Positions 54,919 to 64,000 of a DNA stretch of 64,000 bases are shown here, piece after piece. The notes under the pieces are model-generated. The model was not told the DNA's origin, did no database searches, and was given only the letters and a program-made list of their open reading frames with translations. Numbering within the stretch: position 1 is the first letter of the stretch; every line of letters starts with the position of its first letter. Source of the stretch: Haematobia irritans (Eukaryota > Arthropoda > Insecta > Diptera > Muscidae); the NCBI RefSeq assembly GCF_050003625.1, contig NC_134401.1:69110537-69174536 (forward strand), read 5' to 3'. Position numbers and translations under genes: made by a program.

Positions 54919-55420
54919 ATAAAATACTACAATTCAATAAATTCAAAATTTAATAAATAAAATATAATTATTAATTGAATTTTCTTTTCTTATTTCCCAA
55001 TAAATTTCTAAATTAATTCTATTAAATCTTAACAGTATTACAATTCATTTCAAAAATTACAATTACAATATGAATACACTCCTTTATATCAATCTGAATT
55101 TAGCGATTTTCCATAACGTATGTACGCCCCTAATGAAAATACAACCCTGATTCAATACATGTGAACCGGCTACCGATTACTTGAGTACTCGTATTAAATG
55201 TCAAATCGGAACATATAAAATGTCAACAAGTCGGACATCTTGAAAGCGAAGCAGAATATTCTTTTTTTAGTGAATAAATTTAATGTTTTAAAATTAATAG
55301 AATATTTAATTGGTGTATAATTTTATAAATTCATTTTATATTTTTCATTTCTTTCTTTTTTTTACATAAAATAAGACAATATAACAAAAAGTCCCAGCCT
55401 TTTCTTTTGTTAGTGTTGTG
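54919..55420 (-). other. Gypsy-B leader between the small ORF and gag
   Basis: About 500 bp, AT-rich, no ORF. It would hold the packaging signal; nothing specific seen. Confidence 0.5.
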
Positions 55421-55780
55421 TTAATGTGTTATTGGTTGTTGTGTCTCAGTGCAATTGGTTTTGTTGAATTTTCTTTGTTGCATCTCGGATTGAATTGCAT
55501 CAATACGTAACCACATCTCTGATGCTCGCTGCCAAGATGGTGGGGGATCAGCGTTGATGGCTTCTTTGAGGGCCGCAAGTTCTCTTCGTTGGCGCACTAT
55601 TTTACCACCTCTTCTATGTTTAGGTTTTGTTGTTGGAGGAATCCTGGTCAACTTCTCTTCACAAGCCCTTTGTTTCCTCTTGAAATATTGCTCAATCGTC
55701 AACTTTTTTGGACCGGCAGCTGGATCCACAGGACACTTTATTTCTTCAGGCATGAATTTTTGTGTCGGCAGGATCGCCAT
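55421..55780 (-). CDS. Gypsy-B leader ORF (119 aa), unknown
   Basis: The ATG at 55780-55778 lies across the LTR/primer-site junction: its A is the last base of the LTR and TG opens the primer-binding site. The product starts MAILPTQKFMPEEIKCPVD and is basic: KKLTIEQYFKRKQRACEEK, then TTKPKHRRGGKIVRQRRELA and PPPSWQRASEMWLRIDAIQ. The composition is that of a real protein, not of random AT-rich frames. It is followed by 500 bp before gag. No function assigned; possible accessory or N-terminal Gag-like RNA-binding protein. Confidence 0.6.
   Translation of the reverse strand: MAILPTQKFMPEEIKCPVDPAAGPKKLTIEQYFKRKQRACEEKLTRIPPTTKPKHRRGGKIVRQRRELAALKEAINADPPPSWQRASEMWLRIDAIQSEMQQRKFNKTNCTETQQPITH
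55763..55779 (-). promoter_or_regulatory. Gypsy-B primer-binding site
   Basis: On the minus strand, TGGCGATCCTGCCGACA follows the LTR end CATTACA without a gap. The tRNA was not identified. Confidence 0.7.
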
Positions 55781-56217
55781 GTAATGATTTGTTTAATTTT
55801 TTGGTTTTTTTGATATGTTGTTGTGGATGTGCAAAATTTTGTGAGGAATTTGTTTAGCCTGCCTATTGTGGTGCCGGCGCTTAATAACGCCACTTGGCAA
55901 AAATGTTAATTTTGATATTGCAGGCACAACTGAGTGCCACAGCAATTTAAATAAAAAGATTTTTAATTTATGGTGATGTGCCGGTTTTAGGCTTAAAAAC
56001 TTGAATGTTCCTTTATTTAATTTTTCTTGATCTTTTATACAAAGATAACGGCATTTCTTATTTTGTTTTCTTTTTTCAAACATATCCTTAAAAATAAACA
56101 ACAATCCTTATATCTAATCATATGTTCTATTACTTATTACTAAACAGCTGTTTGAATTACAATGTAACTTAAACTATTGAACAGCTGGCTTAAAACTAAT
56201 GTACCGAATACACTACA
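55780..56217 (-). repeat. Gypsy-B 5' LTR (438 bp)
   Basis: Matches the 3' LTR base for base as far as I can read, apart from the insertion there. Confidence 0.95.
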
Positions 56218-56221
56218 CATC

Positions 56222-58937
56222 GACCACCATGGTGGTCTACGGAATTAAGTAATATGAGGAAATCCTGCAGGAAGCTCTTTAACAAGGCAAAGTCCACCAG
56301 AGCTTCTGAGGACTGGGACGCTTACAAGAAGATTCTGAGAGGATACAAGCGAGAACTGAGAAAGGCTCAGCATAACTCTTGGAATGATTACTGCAGCAGT
56401 ATTGAGAATACGTCCGAGGCGTCCAGACTACGGAAGGTTCTAGCATCCACCAACTCCGCTCCAGGTTTCATTAAAACATCGGAGGGCAATTGGACAACGT
56501 CCAGTGAGGAGACGCTGGAGGTACTATTGGACACACATTTTCCTGGAAATCAGAGGTTGAACCATGTACTGGCGGTGCCACAGTTGCTCAGCGGTCGTTT
56601 CCTGTCGAGGAAATTGTATCGGAAACTAGAATAAGATGGGCGCTAAATAGCTTTGGACCATTCAAATCCCCTGGACCTGATGGAATTACTCCGGCGGAGT
56701 TACAAGCTGTAACTGACAAAATTATCCCCTGGTTGTCGGTGATATATAAAGGATGTATCAACTTATCATATATCCCAGGAAAGTGGAGGGAAACAAAAGT
56801 CGTCTTCATACCTAAAGCGGGAAAAGCCTCTCACTCGAGGGCGAAGGATTTCCGACCAATCAGCTTATCCTCATTCCTACTTAAGACTCTGGAGAGGATG
56901 ATAGATATTTATCTTAGAAGTTATTCAAGTTTGTTCTCGAAACGACAGCATGCATACTCGAAGGGCAGGTCTACTGAGACCGCACTACATGAACTAGTCA
57001 GCTTTATTGAAAGCTCACTATCAGTCAAAGAATACACAATCGTGGCGTTTCTAGACATCGAAGGGGCGTTCAATAATGTCCATCCGAGCTCGATATTAAA
57101 TGGACTGACAACTCTGAATGTTGATCCATGTATACTCAGGCTGTTAGACGAACTGCTAATGAAGAGACGTATTTCAGCCACACTAGGACAAGCAAACATA
57201 TAAAAGTATGTGAACAGAGGCACTCCCCAAGGAGGAGTTCTATCACCTCTTCTTTGGAATGTTGCTATAAATAGTCTTCTGGTTACTCTAGAAAAAGAAA
57301 GGATAAAAGTGGTGGCATACGCAGATGATGTAGCTCTGGCAGTCAGGGGAAAATTCCCATCCACAATCAGAGATATTATTCAGAGGGCCCTCCGGATGAC
57401 TGAAAAATGGACGAAAGACAATGGTCTTGGGGTAAATCCCGCAAAGACAGAATTAGTCATGTACTGCAAAGATCGCAAAACTCCCACGGTTAGGCCTATT
57501 TCCTTAGGGGGTATTGAAATTCCCTTTGGTGATTGTGCAAAATACCTTGGCGTTATTTTGGACAGGAAGCTGAAATTTAAGCTTAATATTGAAGAAAGGG
57601 CGAGGAAGGCAACTGTAGCTTTGTACTCGTGCAAAAAGGCAATAGGAAAAAAGTGGGGACTAAAACCAAAAATTGTGCATTGGCTATACACGGCAGTGGT
57701 TAGACCTATAATGCTATATGGTGTTGTAGTCTGGTGGCCGGCACTTAAGAAACCGACTGGTTTAGATAAAGTTCAGCGTATGGCGTGTTTGTGTATTTCA
57801 GGCGCATTCAGCAAGACAGGAACAAATTCCCTTAATGTCATGCTGCATCTATTGCCTTTAGACATTTTGGCCAAACAGTCAGCTGCAACAACGGCTGTGC
57901 GGTTGCGCGAACTATCGCTGTGGTCGGAAAAAGGTTACGGTCACAGTTCTGTCCTCAAAACAATGTCAGATGTGCCTAACGTAGTGGATTACACTTTGGC
58001 GAGTCCACTTTTCGACAAAAAGTTTGAGACTCTAATCCCCAACAGTGAGGCGTGGTGCACACAGACCCCGTGGAATAAAGAATATATAGATTTCTACACT
58101 GATGGCTCCAAATTGGATGGACAAGTGGGTTTCGGAGTATATTCTAATGATTTGGAACTTCAAATAGCGAAAAGATGACCTAATCACTGTAGTGTTTTTC
58201 AGGCTGAAATATTAGCAATAAGAGAGGTGGCGAATTGGCTGAGAAGTAATGTTCCAAAAAATGTGGGCATTAATATATACTCAGACAGTCAACCTGCAAT
58301 AAAATCCTTGGACTCTGTGTTCCTCAACTCGAAAACGGCCATCGATTGCCGCAAATCTCTCAATGAGATGGCTGAGCAGTACAATATTCACCTAATATGG
58401 GTGCCTGGCCATAGGAACATACCGGGGAACTGCGAAGCCGATGAGTTGGCAAGGCTAGGGACTACTTTACATATTCCAGGGGAACTAGAATTTGTTGGTA
58501 TGCCCCTAGCTACCTGCAAGCTCATGCTGCGTGAGAAGGCTGTTATGATGGCAAATGTTCGATGGGAGAATTGCAAGGGTTGTAACGACACCAAGCAAAT
58601 ATGGCCCCATTTCAACTTAAACCGCACACTAGATATGCTAATGTTCTCGAGACGTCAGATATCACTCCTGATATCTGCTATAACGGGTCGCTGCCTGATA
58701 GGAGATTTTGCAAAAACTATTGGCGCGAAGTATAATGACTATTGTATGAGCTGTCATGATGCGGAGGAAAAAGAATCAATTAAACACCTCTTGTGTGAGT
58801 GTCCTGCATTTTGTGTAAAGCGCAAGCAACTTTTAGGAGCATATAGCTTCAGATTACTGGCGGATCTGGAAAACGTTAACTTAAGCAGTCTGCTAATGTT
58901 TTTGGAACAATCTGGTTGGTTCAACAAAGAAAAATAA
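56222..58937 (+). pseudogene. LOA ORF2, reverse transcriptase and RNase H part
   Basis: Resumes RPPWWSTEL, RKAQHNSWNDYC. A frameshift lies at about 56560-56600. RT blocks: FGPFKSPGPDGITPAELQ, WRETKVVFIPKAGK, FRPISLSSFLLKTLERMID, VAFLDIEGAFNNV (first Asp), an in-frame TAA at 57201, RGTPQGGVLSPLLWN and VVAYADDVALAV (catalytic DD). RNase H: DFYTDGSKLDGQVGFGVYS, in-frame TGA at 58176, AEILAIREV, IYSDSQPAIKSL, WVPGHRNIPGNCEADELA. A C-terminal CCHC-like segment, CMSCHDAEEKESIKHLLCEC, follows. Three lesions in about 900 codons show a moderately old copy. Confidence 0.92.
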
Positions 58938-59025
58938 TCAAGAAGGTACTTTTAGTTAATGTGGTATCACAATGGACTGAATAGTCTAAGTGAGCCTGAA
59001 TCTTAATCGGGCTGCCACTTTAACC
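58938..59025 (+). other. LOA LINE 3' tail
   Basis: Contains GGTATCACAATGGACTGAAT and TAATCGGGCTGCCAC. The same tail lies inverted at 20085-20155. No poly(A); it ends CCACTTTAACC before the target copy. Confidence 0.75.
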
Positions 59026-59202
59026 TAGAGTCAGGGATCCGGAGCGGTCCATTTTTTTCGCTCCGCTCCGCTCCCGCTCCGGAGAAAAAAAACCGCTCCG
59101 CTCTTCGCTCCGCTCCGAGAAAAAAAAATCGCTCCGCTCCTCTTCGAGAAAATTATAGTACAAACATTGTATTATTTGTTCAATTGAGTTTTATTTTATT
59201 TA

Positions 59203-59685
59203 GAAAAATCGGGCGGTACATATATGGGAGCTATAGCTAAATCTGAACCGATTTCGATGAAATTTTCAGATTTAAAGGGTGGTACAGAAGATTATTTTGT
59301 GCTAAATTTGACGACGATCGGTTAGTAAAAAAAGTGCAACGTGACACCATTTGTCGAAATCGGGCAATACATATATATGGGAGCTATATCTAAATTTGAT
59401 CCGATTTCTTCCAAATTCAAAAACGTTCGTCCTTGTGCCCAAAAAACTCCCTGTACCAAATTTCATCAAAATCGGTTAATAATTGCGACCGAAATCCTGT
59501 GAACAACAAATACATGGACAGACGGACGGACGGACGGACGCCAAGCGCTAGATCGACTCAGGAGGTGATTCTGAGTCGATCGGTATATATTTTATGGGGT
59601 CTAAAATCAATATTTCTTGTAGGCACATTTTTTGGCAGATCAAACTTATTATACCCTAACCACTATGTGGTTTAGGGTATAATGA
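59203..59685. repeat. Dispersed repeat R, middle-size copy
   Basis: GGGAGCTATA(G/T)CTAAATCTGA twice, (GACG)n at 59520-59540, CTGAGTCGATCGGTATATAT and end ATTATACCCTAACCACTATG. Confidence 0.75.
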
Positions 59686-61196
59686 CTTTAAAACAATGTG
59701 TTGAAATATTTTACTAATTTTGAAGATTTTTTCAGAAATATTAAATCCATTTTGACTTCATTAAAACGAAATTTGCATTCATGTTAGGATACACATTTTT
59801 ATGTCGAATCACTTAGCTATAAGGACAAACAGACTTCATTGAAAAGTTTAGAGACTTTTAGACAAGGAAAAACTTTTTTTCAGAGATATACGTCTTCTAT
59901 TCTAAGCAAAATTCGTATTCGTATTTTAAGCATGTGAAATATTTGGCCTCCCGACAATATTCTTTGCGGTGCACCATCTACTATCTAATATGTGATAGAA
60001 ACCAAATTTATGAAAATTGACCAAATTCTGTTTGGTCTGACCATCGGACCAAATTTAAAAATTAGAAATCTTTTGGACCAATTTTGGTCCGATCGGACCA
60101 AAACGGCAACGCTGATTGGAATTGAAAGTCTATACACAGAGTAGAAGTAACTACTCTCCGAAAGTTTTTTTTGTTTTGCAACAGACGTAGAGAAGAGGTT
60201 TTGTTATATTTGTAATGTGTGTGTGTATGTTTATGTTTGCAACAACCTCCATCGACATCAGTCCGTGGTATACCTACGAATATTCTTACTCAGATCTAGT
60301 GTTACCTAATTTCGCTTTTTCCCCTTTATTGTATAATAAATGTATATGCGCACATTTTTCAACCAAAATTGAAACTATCCATAATTTTAATTAAATTTTC
60401 GAGAACTAATATCAGAAATAAGGGAATGCTAGGATATAGTACAATAGTAAAGCAAATGTGAATGAAAAAAAGCATGCCCGGTTCCAAAGATTTTGTCTTT
60501 ACTTTAACAGTTTGGGTATTAATTCCGAGCCAAAGAAGCGGAGAATAAAAGTAAGGATACTTTAAAGACGTAATTCTCTTTTAAATTTGGGGGTTATGTA
60601 CTTGCTTCTAGGAAGCAAATGTTAATTTTTCATTTTTTTAGATTTTTTCGTCAGTTGTTATCAAAATCCTTTAAAAACGAGTTAACGTGTTATTTTTTTT
60701 TGCCATATTAAGACTCGACTTCCAGTAGAAATTATGCTATGTTTCAAGTAAAAAGTGTCTTTAGAATAAAGTGTTGAAAAACATGTCTTATTTTTTAACG
60801 ATTTTTTGCTTTGTAGGCAAGATGCAAAAAGGAAACAAATTTAAAGACAATTTTATTAATTTTAAAGAATTTTTCTTAATTATTAAAGTCACGTTGACCT
60901 TACCTCAAAAATTTTATCTTTCATGTTATGATACACATTTTTAAGTAAAATCACTTAATTATAAGGACATTACAACTTCATTCAAAAGTTTATTGCCTTT
61001 TGGACAAGAAAAAAAACTTTATTTTAGAGAAATGCGTCTTCCATGTTAAGCAAAATCTCCATTCTTATTCTAAGGACATGGAAACATCTTTGTAGTAATA
61101 CGGGATGATATTGATCGAAAGTACTGTTGTTACTTTTACAACACATACTAGATATATATATTTTGACATTTGCCGTTTTTGAAAACAATTACTAAA
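59686..61196. repeat. Inverted CACTG element relics and unassigned sequence
   Basis: 59686-59970 and 60450-61085 resemble the inverse of 21008-21661 (GCATGCCCGGTTCCAAAGAT, GACTCGACTTCCAGTAGAAA). 59990-60440 has GGTCCGATCGGACC palindromes and nothing else I recognise. Confidence 0.6.
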
Positions 61197-62797
61197 CCAG
61201 TAAGGAAAGTCTAAAGTCGGGCGGGGCCGACTATATTATACCCTGCACCACTTTGTAGATCTAAATTTTCGATACCATATCACATCCGTCAAATGTGTTG
61301 GGGCTATATATAAAGGTTTGTCCCAAATACATACATTTAAATATCACTCGATCTGGACAGAATTTGATAGACTTCTACAAAATCTATAGGCTCAAAATTT
61401 AAGTCGGCTAATGCACTAGGGTGGAACACAATGTTAGTAAAAAACCAGTAAGGAAAGTCTAAAGTCGGGCGGGGCCGACTATATTATACCCTGCACCACT
61501 TTGTAGATCTAAATTTTCGATACCATATCACATCCGTCAAATGTGTTGGGGCTATATATAAAGGATTGTCCCAAATACATACATTTAAATATCACTCGAT
61601 CTGGACAGAATTTGATAGACTTCTACAAAATCTATAGGCTCAAAATTTAAGTCGGCTAATGCACTAGGGTGGAACACAATGTTAGTAAAAAAATATGGGA
61701 AACATTTAAATCTGGAGCAATTTTAAGAAAACTTCGCAAAAGTTTATTTATGATTTATCGCTCGATATATATGCATTAGAAGTTTAGGAAAATTAGAGTC
61801 ATTTTTACAACTTTTCGACTAAGCAGTGGCGATTTTACAAGGAAAATGTTGGTATTTTGACCATTTTTGTCGAAATCAGAAAAATATATATATGGGAGCT
61901 ATATCTAAATCTGAACCGATTTCAACCAAATTTGGCACGCATAGCTACAATGTTAATTCTACTCCCTGTGTAAAATTTCAACTAAATCGGAGTTAAAAAT
62001 TGGCCTCTACGGTCATATGAGTGTAAATCGGGCGAAAGCTATATATGGGAGATATATCTAAATCTGAACCGATTTCAACCAAATTTGGCACGCATAGCTA
62101 CAATGCTAATTCTACTCCCTGTGCAAAATTTCAACTAAATCGGAGCAAAAAATTGGCCTCTGTGGTCATATGAGTGTAAATCGGGCGAAACCTATATATG
62201 GGAGCTATATCTAAATCTGAACCGATTTCAACCAAATTTGGCACGCATAGCTAGAATGCTAATTATACTCCCTGTGCAAAATTTCAACTAAATCGGAGCA
62301 AAAAATTGGCCTCTGTGGTCATTTGAGTGTAAATCGGGCGAAAGCTATATATGGGAGCTATATCTAAATCTGAACCGATTTCAACCAAATTTGGCACGCA
62401 TAGCTACAATGCTAATTCTACTCCCTGTGCAAAATTTCAACTAAATCGGAGCAAAAAATTGGCCTCTGTGGGCAAATGAGTGTAAATCGGCCGAAAGCTA
62501 TATATGGGAGCTATATCTAAATCTGAACCGATTTGGCTGATATTTTGCAAGTTTTTCGAGACTCATAAAATATTCGGATGTACGGAATTTGAGGAAGATC
62601 GGTTGATATACACGCCAATTATGACCAGATCGGTGAAAAATATATATGGCAGCTATATCTAAATCTGAACCGATTTTTTCCAAAATCAATAGGGATCGTC
62701 TTTGAGCCGAAACACGACCCTATACCAAATTTTAGGACAATCGGACTAAAACTGCGAGCTGTACTTTGCACACAAAAATACATCAACAGACAGACAG

Positions 62798-62855
<58 letters not shown>

Positions 62856-62999
62856 GGACATCGCTAAATCGACTCAGAATTTAATTCTAAGACGATCGAT
62901 ATACTAAACGATGGGTCTCAGACTTTTCCTTCTTGGCGTTACATACAAATGCACAAACTTATTATACCCTGTACCACAGTAGTGGTGAAGGGTATAAAA
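61197..62999. repeat. Dispersed repeat R, long copy with 153-bp tandem repeats
   Basis: Inverse of 38541-39737. The left end (61197-61444) is tandemly duplicated at 61445-61692. From 61894 the 153-bp unit starting GGGAGCTATATCTAAATCTG repeats at 62047, 62200, 62353 and 62506 with no length change. A (CAGA)n run lies at 62786-62852. The right end is GGTGAAGGGTATAA. Confidence 0.85.
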
Positions 63000-63286
63000 A
63001 CACGTTGTGTTTTCCCCAATGTACGTACGAACAAAAATACATATCGTACAATTTAAACGTTTACTCACACTACGCTAAGTACTAGCTAAATTTGAAATTA
63101 CCTACACAGTGTAATTTCAAAGTTACACATTTCATTCAAGTAATATTTTATTCGGAGCGGAGCGGTTTTTCATTTGGAAACAGCTCCGCTCCCGCTCCGC
63201 TCCGGATTTTAGAAATGCCGCTCCCGCTCCGGCAAAAAAGGGCTTGCTCCGCTCCGCTCCACGCTCCGCTCCACTCCGGATCCCTG

Positions 63287-63406
63287 GTTAGAGTTCTCAG
63301 AGAGGGAGTGTATTTGAAGCTCTATCAGGTGCTTTGGAGCGAATAACAAATTATCACTAATTGTTTTGTTTTCACTGCCTGTAATATCAATACATTCGTC
63401 TTCCAT
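63287..63406 (-). pseudogene. CR1-like LINE ORF1, N-terminus
   Basis: Minus frame MEDECIDITGSENKT, LLFAPKHLIELQIHSLSENS, then the target sequence (codons S and N). The frame continues in 45444-44674 as TNTTPRRVNYESPQRVAM when the insertion and one GTTAGAGT are removed. This continuity is the evidence that both pieces are one ORF. The start codon at 63406 is the first in-frame ATG seen. Confidence 0.7.
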
Positions 63407-63640
63407 TGTAGTTGAAGATACTTAGGCTATTTGAATATTTATAGTGTGTATATGAATTTAATTTTCAATTTTATTTACAATGATTAATTTGATTTAATAT
63501 TTGTTTTAATTTAACGAATTTAAATGAAATTGCAGGGTGATATGAAAAATTTGGCGTAGTTAACAACCACATATGGAGACTTTATTGTGCATACTTTTAG
63601 GTTTCACAATTTATTATTTACTTGACAGCAACGCATGTTT
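63407..63640. other. Probable LINE 5' flank; no feature
   Basis: AT-rich sequence upstream of the ORF1 start; nothing recognised. Confidence 0.4.
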
Positions 63641-64000
63641 TTAATGTCCAAGAAAGTAGAATTGCCATTTTCGAATTTCGAAAATTTGAAAGTTGTGCTG
63701 GATGTGCTAGGCTTCTGCCGAGTTGCGCTGCAATTTGTTTTTGTTTTAAATTTTATCAACTAGCCGAGATATTTGGAAAAAAACATTTTTCAACAAAATT
63801 CCAGAATTGCCATTTTCGAAATTCGACATTTTGACAGTTGTGCTAGCCGAGTAGATTATTGTGCCGTTTAAATAAAAATTCTATCTCTTATAGTTTTCGA
63901 GAAATTGTAAAATTTCGAAAATTTCCAGAATCGGCATTTTCGAATTTCGAAAATTTTAATATTGTATTAAACCGTTATCGACTTGTGCTAAGTTGTGCCG
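63641..64000. repeat. Degenerate tandem repeat reaching the window end
   Basis: AGAAT(T/C)G(C/G)CATTTTCGAA starts at about 63658, 63803 and 63926. Between the copies lie words such as CAGTTGTGCTAGCCGAG and AGTTGTGC. The units are about 125-145 bp and diverged. The array continues beyond 64000. Confidence 0.6.

Larger units (their letters stand above)
47539..56217 (-). mobile_element. Gypsy-B: Ty3/gypsy LTR retrotransposon in LOA ORF2
   Basis: On the minus strand: 5' LTR 56217-55780, primer-binding site, small leader ORF, gag, protease-RT-RNase H, integrase, polypurine tract, 3' LTR 49889-47539 (with a 1.9-kb insertion). 4-bp target duplication CATC (47535-47538 and 56218-56221). LTRs are both 438 bp after removing the insertion, and I see no difference. 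The element is very young. Pol has one apparent 1-base deletion. No env. Confidence 0.95.
45459..59025 (+). mobile_element. LOA-type LINE, split by Gypsy-B
   Basis: Starts GTGTGGTGGGATATTAGG, ends GGGCTGCCACTTTAACC. 12-bp target duplication TAGAGTCAGGGA. ORF1 with a DUF4780-like domain, ORF2 with endonuclease, RT and RNase H; the RNase H is typical of the LOA/I group. Gypsy-B (8.7 kb) sits in ORF2. Removed of it, the LINE is about 4.9 kb, a full-length size. Confidence 0.88.
59032..63286. mobile_element. hAT-like element with GCTCCGCTCC subterminal arrays
   Basis: Ends CAGGGATCCGGAG and its inverse. CAGGG...CCCTG ends and an 8-bp target fit hAT. The perfect 8-bp target copies GTTAGAGT are at 45445-45452 and 63287-63294; the LOA LINE later separated the left one. 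The first 110 bp and last 130 bp are packed with GCTCCGCTCC. The inside is made of dispersed repeats R and CACTG elements; no transposase found. Confidence 0.82.
11041..63406 (-). mobile_element. CR1/Jockey-like LINE, the oldest layer, split by all later insertions
   Basis: Pieces on the minus strand, in transcription order: 63406-63287 (ORF1 start), 45452-44674 (rest of ORF1), 44673-44511 and 14600-14441 (spacer), 14440-13762 (endonuclease), 13122-12885 and 11365-11041 (start of the RT region). Frames become continuous across the hAT-like insertion, and the sequence continues across the foldback element, when one target-site copy is removed. Only the pieces listed belong to the LINE; everything between them is inserted DNA. 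The LINE continues to the left beyond Gypsy-A, out of the window. Confidence 0.75.

Noticed and set aside
61894..62660. CRISPR-like array
   Set aside because: The 153-bp units are contiguous with no unique spacers, and the organism is an animal.
62619..62861. Cys/Leu/Ser repeat ORFs over the (CAGA)n run
   Set aside because: Translation of a tetranucleotide microsatellite.
59024..63294. Imperfect 8-bp duplication CCTAGAGT/GTTAGAGT of the hAT-like element
   Set aside because: The true left copy is GTTAGAGT at 45445-45452, moved away by the LOA LINE insertion.

Overview
The window is eukaryotic, AT-rich and intron-bearing, and consists almost entirely of transposable elements. The relics of importin-7 (moleskin) and probably SMC2, the tRNA-like SINE and the GGGAGCTATATCTAAATCTG dispersed repeat suggest a higher fly, probably a muscoid. 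I see no intact host gene, tRNA, rRNA or CRISPR array. All protein assignments come from reading motifs; no database was searched.

The main result is that the window can be read as one CR1/Jockey-like LINE on the minus strand, pulled apart by nested insertions. ORF1 begins at about 63406, resumes at 45452 and ends at 44674. The ORF1-ORF2 spacer follows, and ORF2 runs from about 14440 down to 11041. In several places the LINE reading frame becomes continuous when an insertion and one target-site copy are removed. The insertions, right to left, are: a hAT-like element (59032-63286, site GTTAGAGT), whose left tip was then hit by a LOA-type LINE (45459-59025, site TAGAGTCAGGGA), itself hit by a gypsy element (Gypsy-B, 47539-56217, site CATC), whose LTR carries a 1.9-kb element (site AA); a segment of about 29.9 kb with CACTCA...TGAGTG ends flanked by TA (14601-44510); a mariner relic (13123-13761, TA); a foldback-like inverted repeat (11366-12881, TTG); and a second gypsy element (Gypsy-A, 1-11040).

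Inside the 29.9-kb segment are a deletion-derived BEL/Pao element (15550-19689, site GTACC), a SINE, small MITEs and three tandem copies, each about 4 kb, of a decayed multi-exon gene of unknown function (from 21409). Copy B holds a mariner element. Copy C is split by a 9.7-kb PIF/Harbinger element (32559-42297, site TTA). The Harbinger keeps an intact three-exon Myb/SANT-like gene but only part of its transposase, and holds further hAT-like elements, a SINE, a dispersed repeat and an SMC2-like fragment.

Inside Gypsy-A, gag is interrupted by a 3-kb element that carries an intron-containing fragment of importin-7 plus a THAP-domain ORF. Its 5' LTR carries a second copy of the 1.9-kb element (site GA). 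Both gypsy elements have nearly or fully identical LTRs, so much of the nesting is recent.

Best candidates for something undescribed: the CACTCA-ended element with its amplified gene, the element that captured importin-7, the CCCAATAAACACA family with 2-bp non-TA target sites, the 731-bp-arm hairpin, and the 119-codon leader ORF of Gypsy-B.
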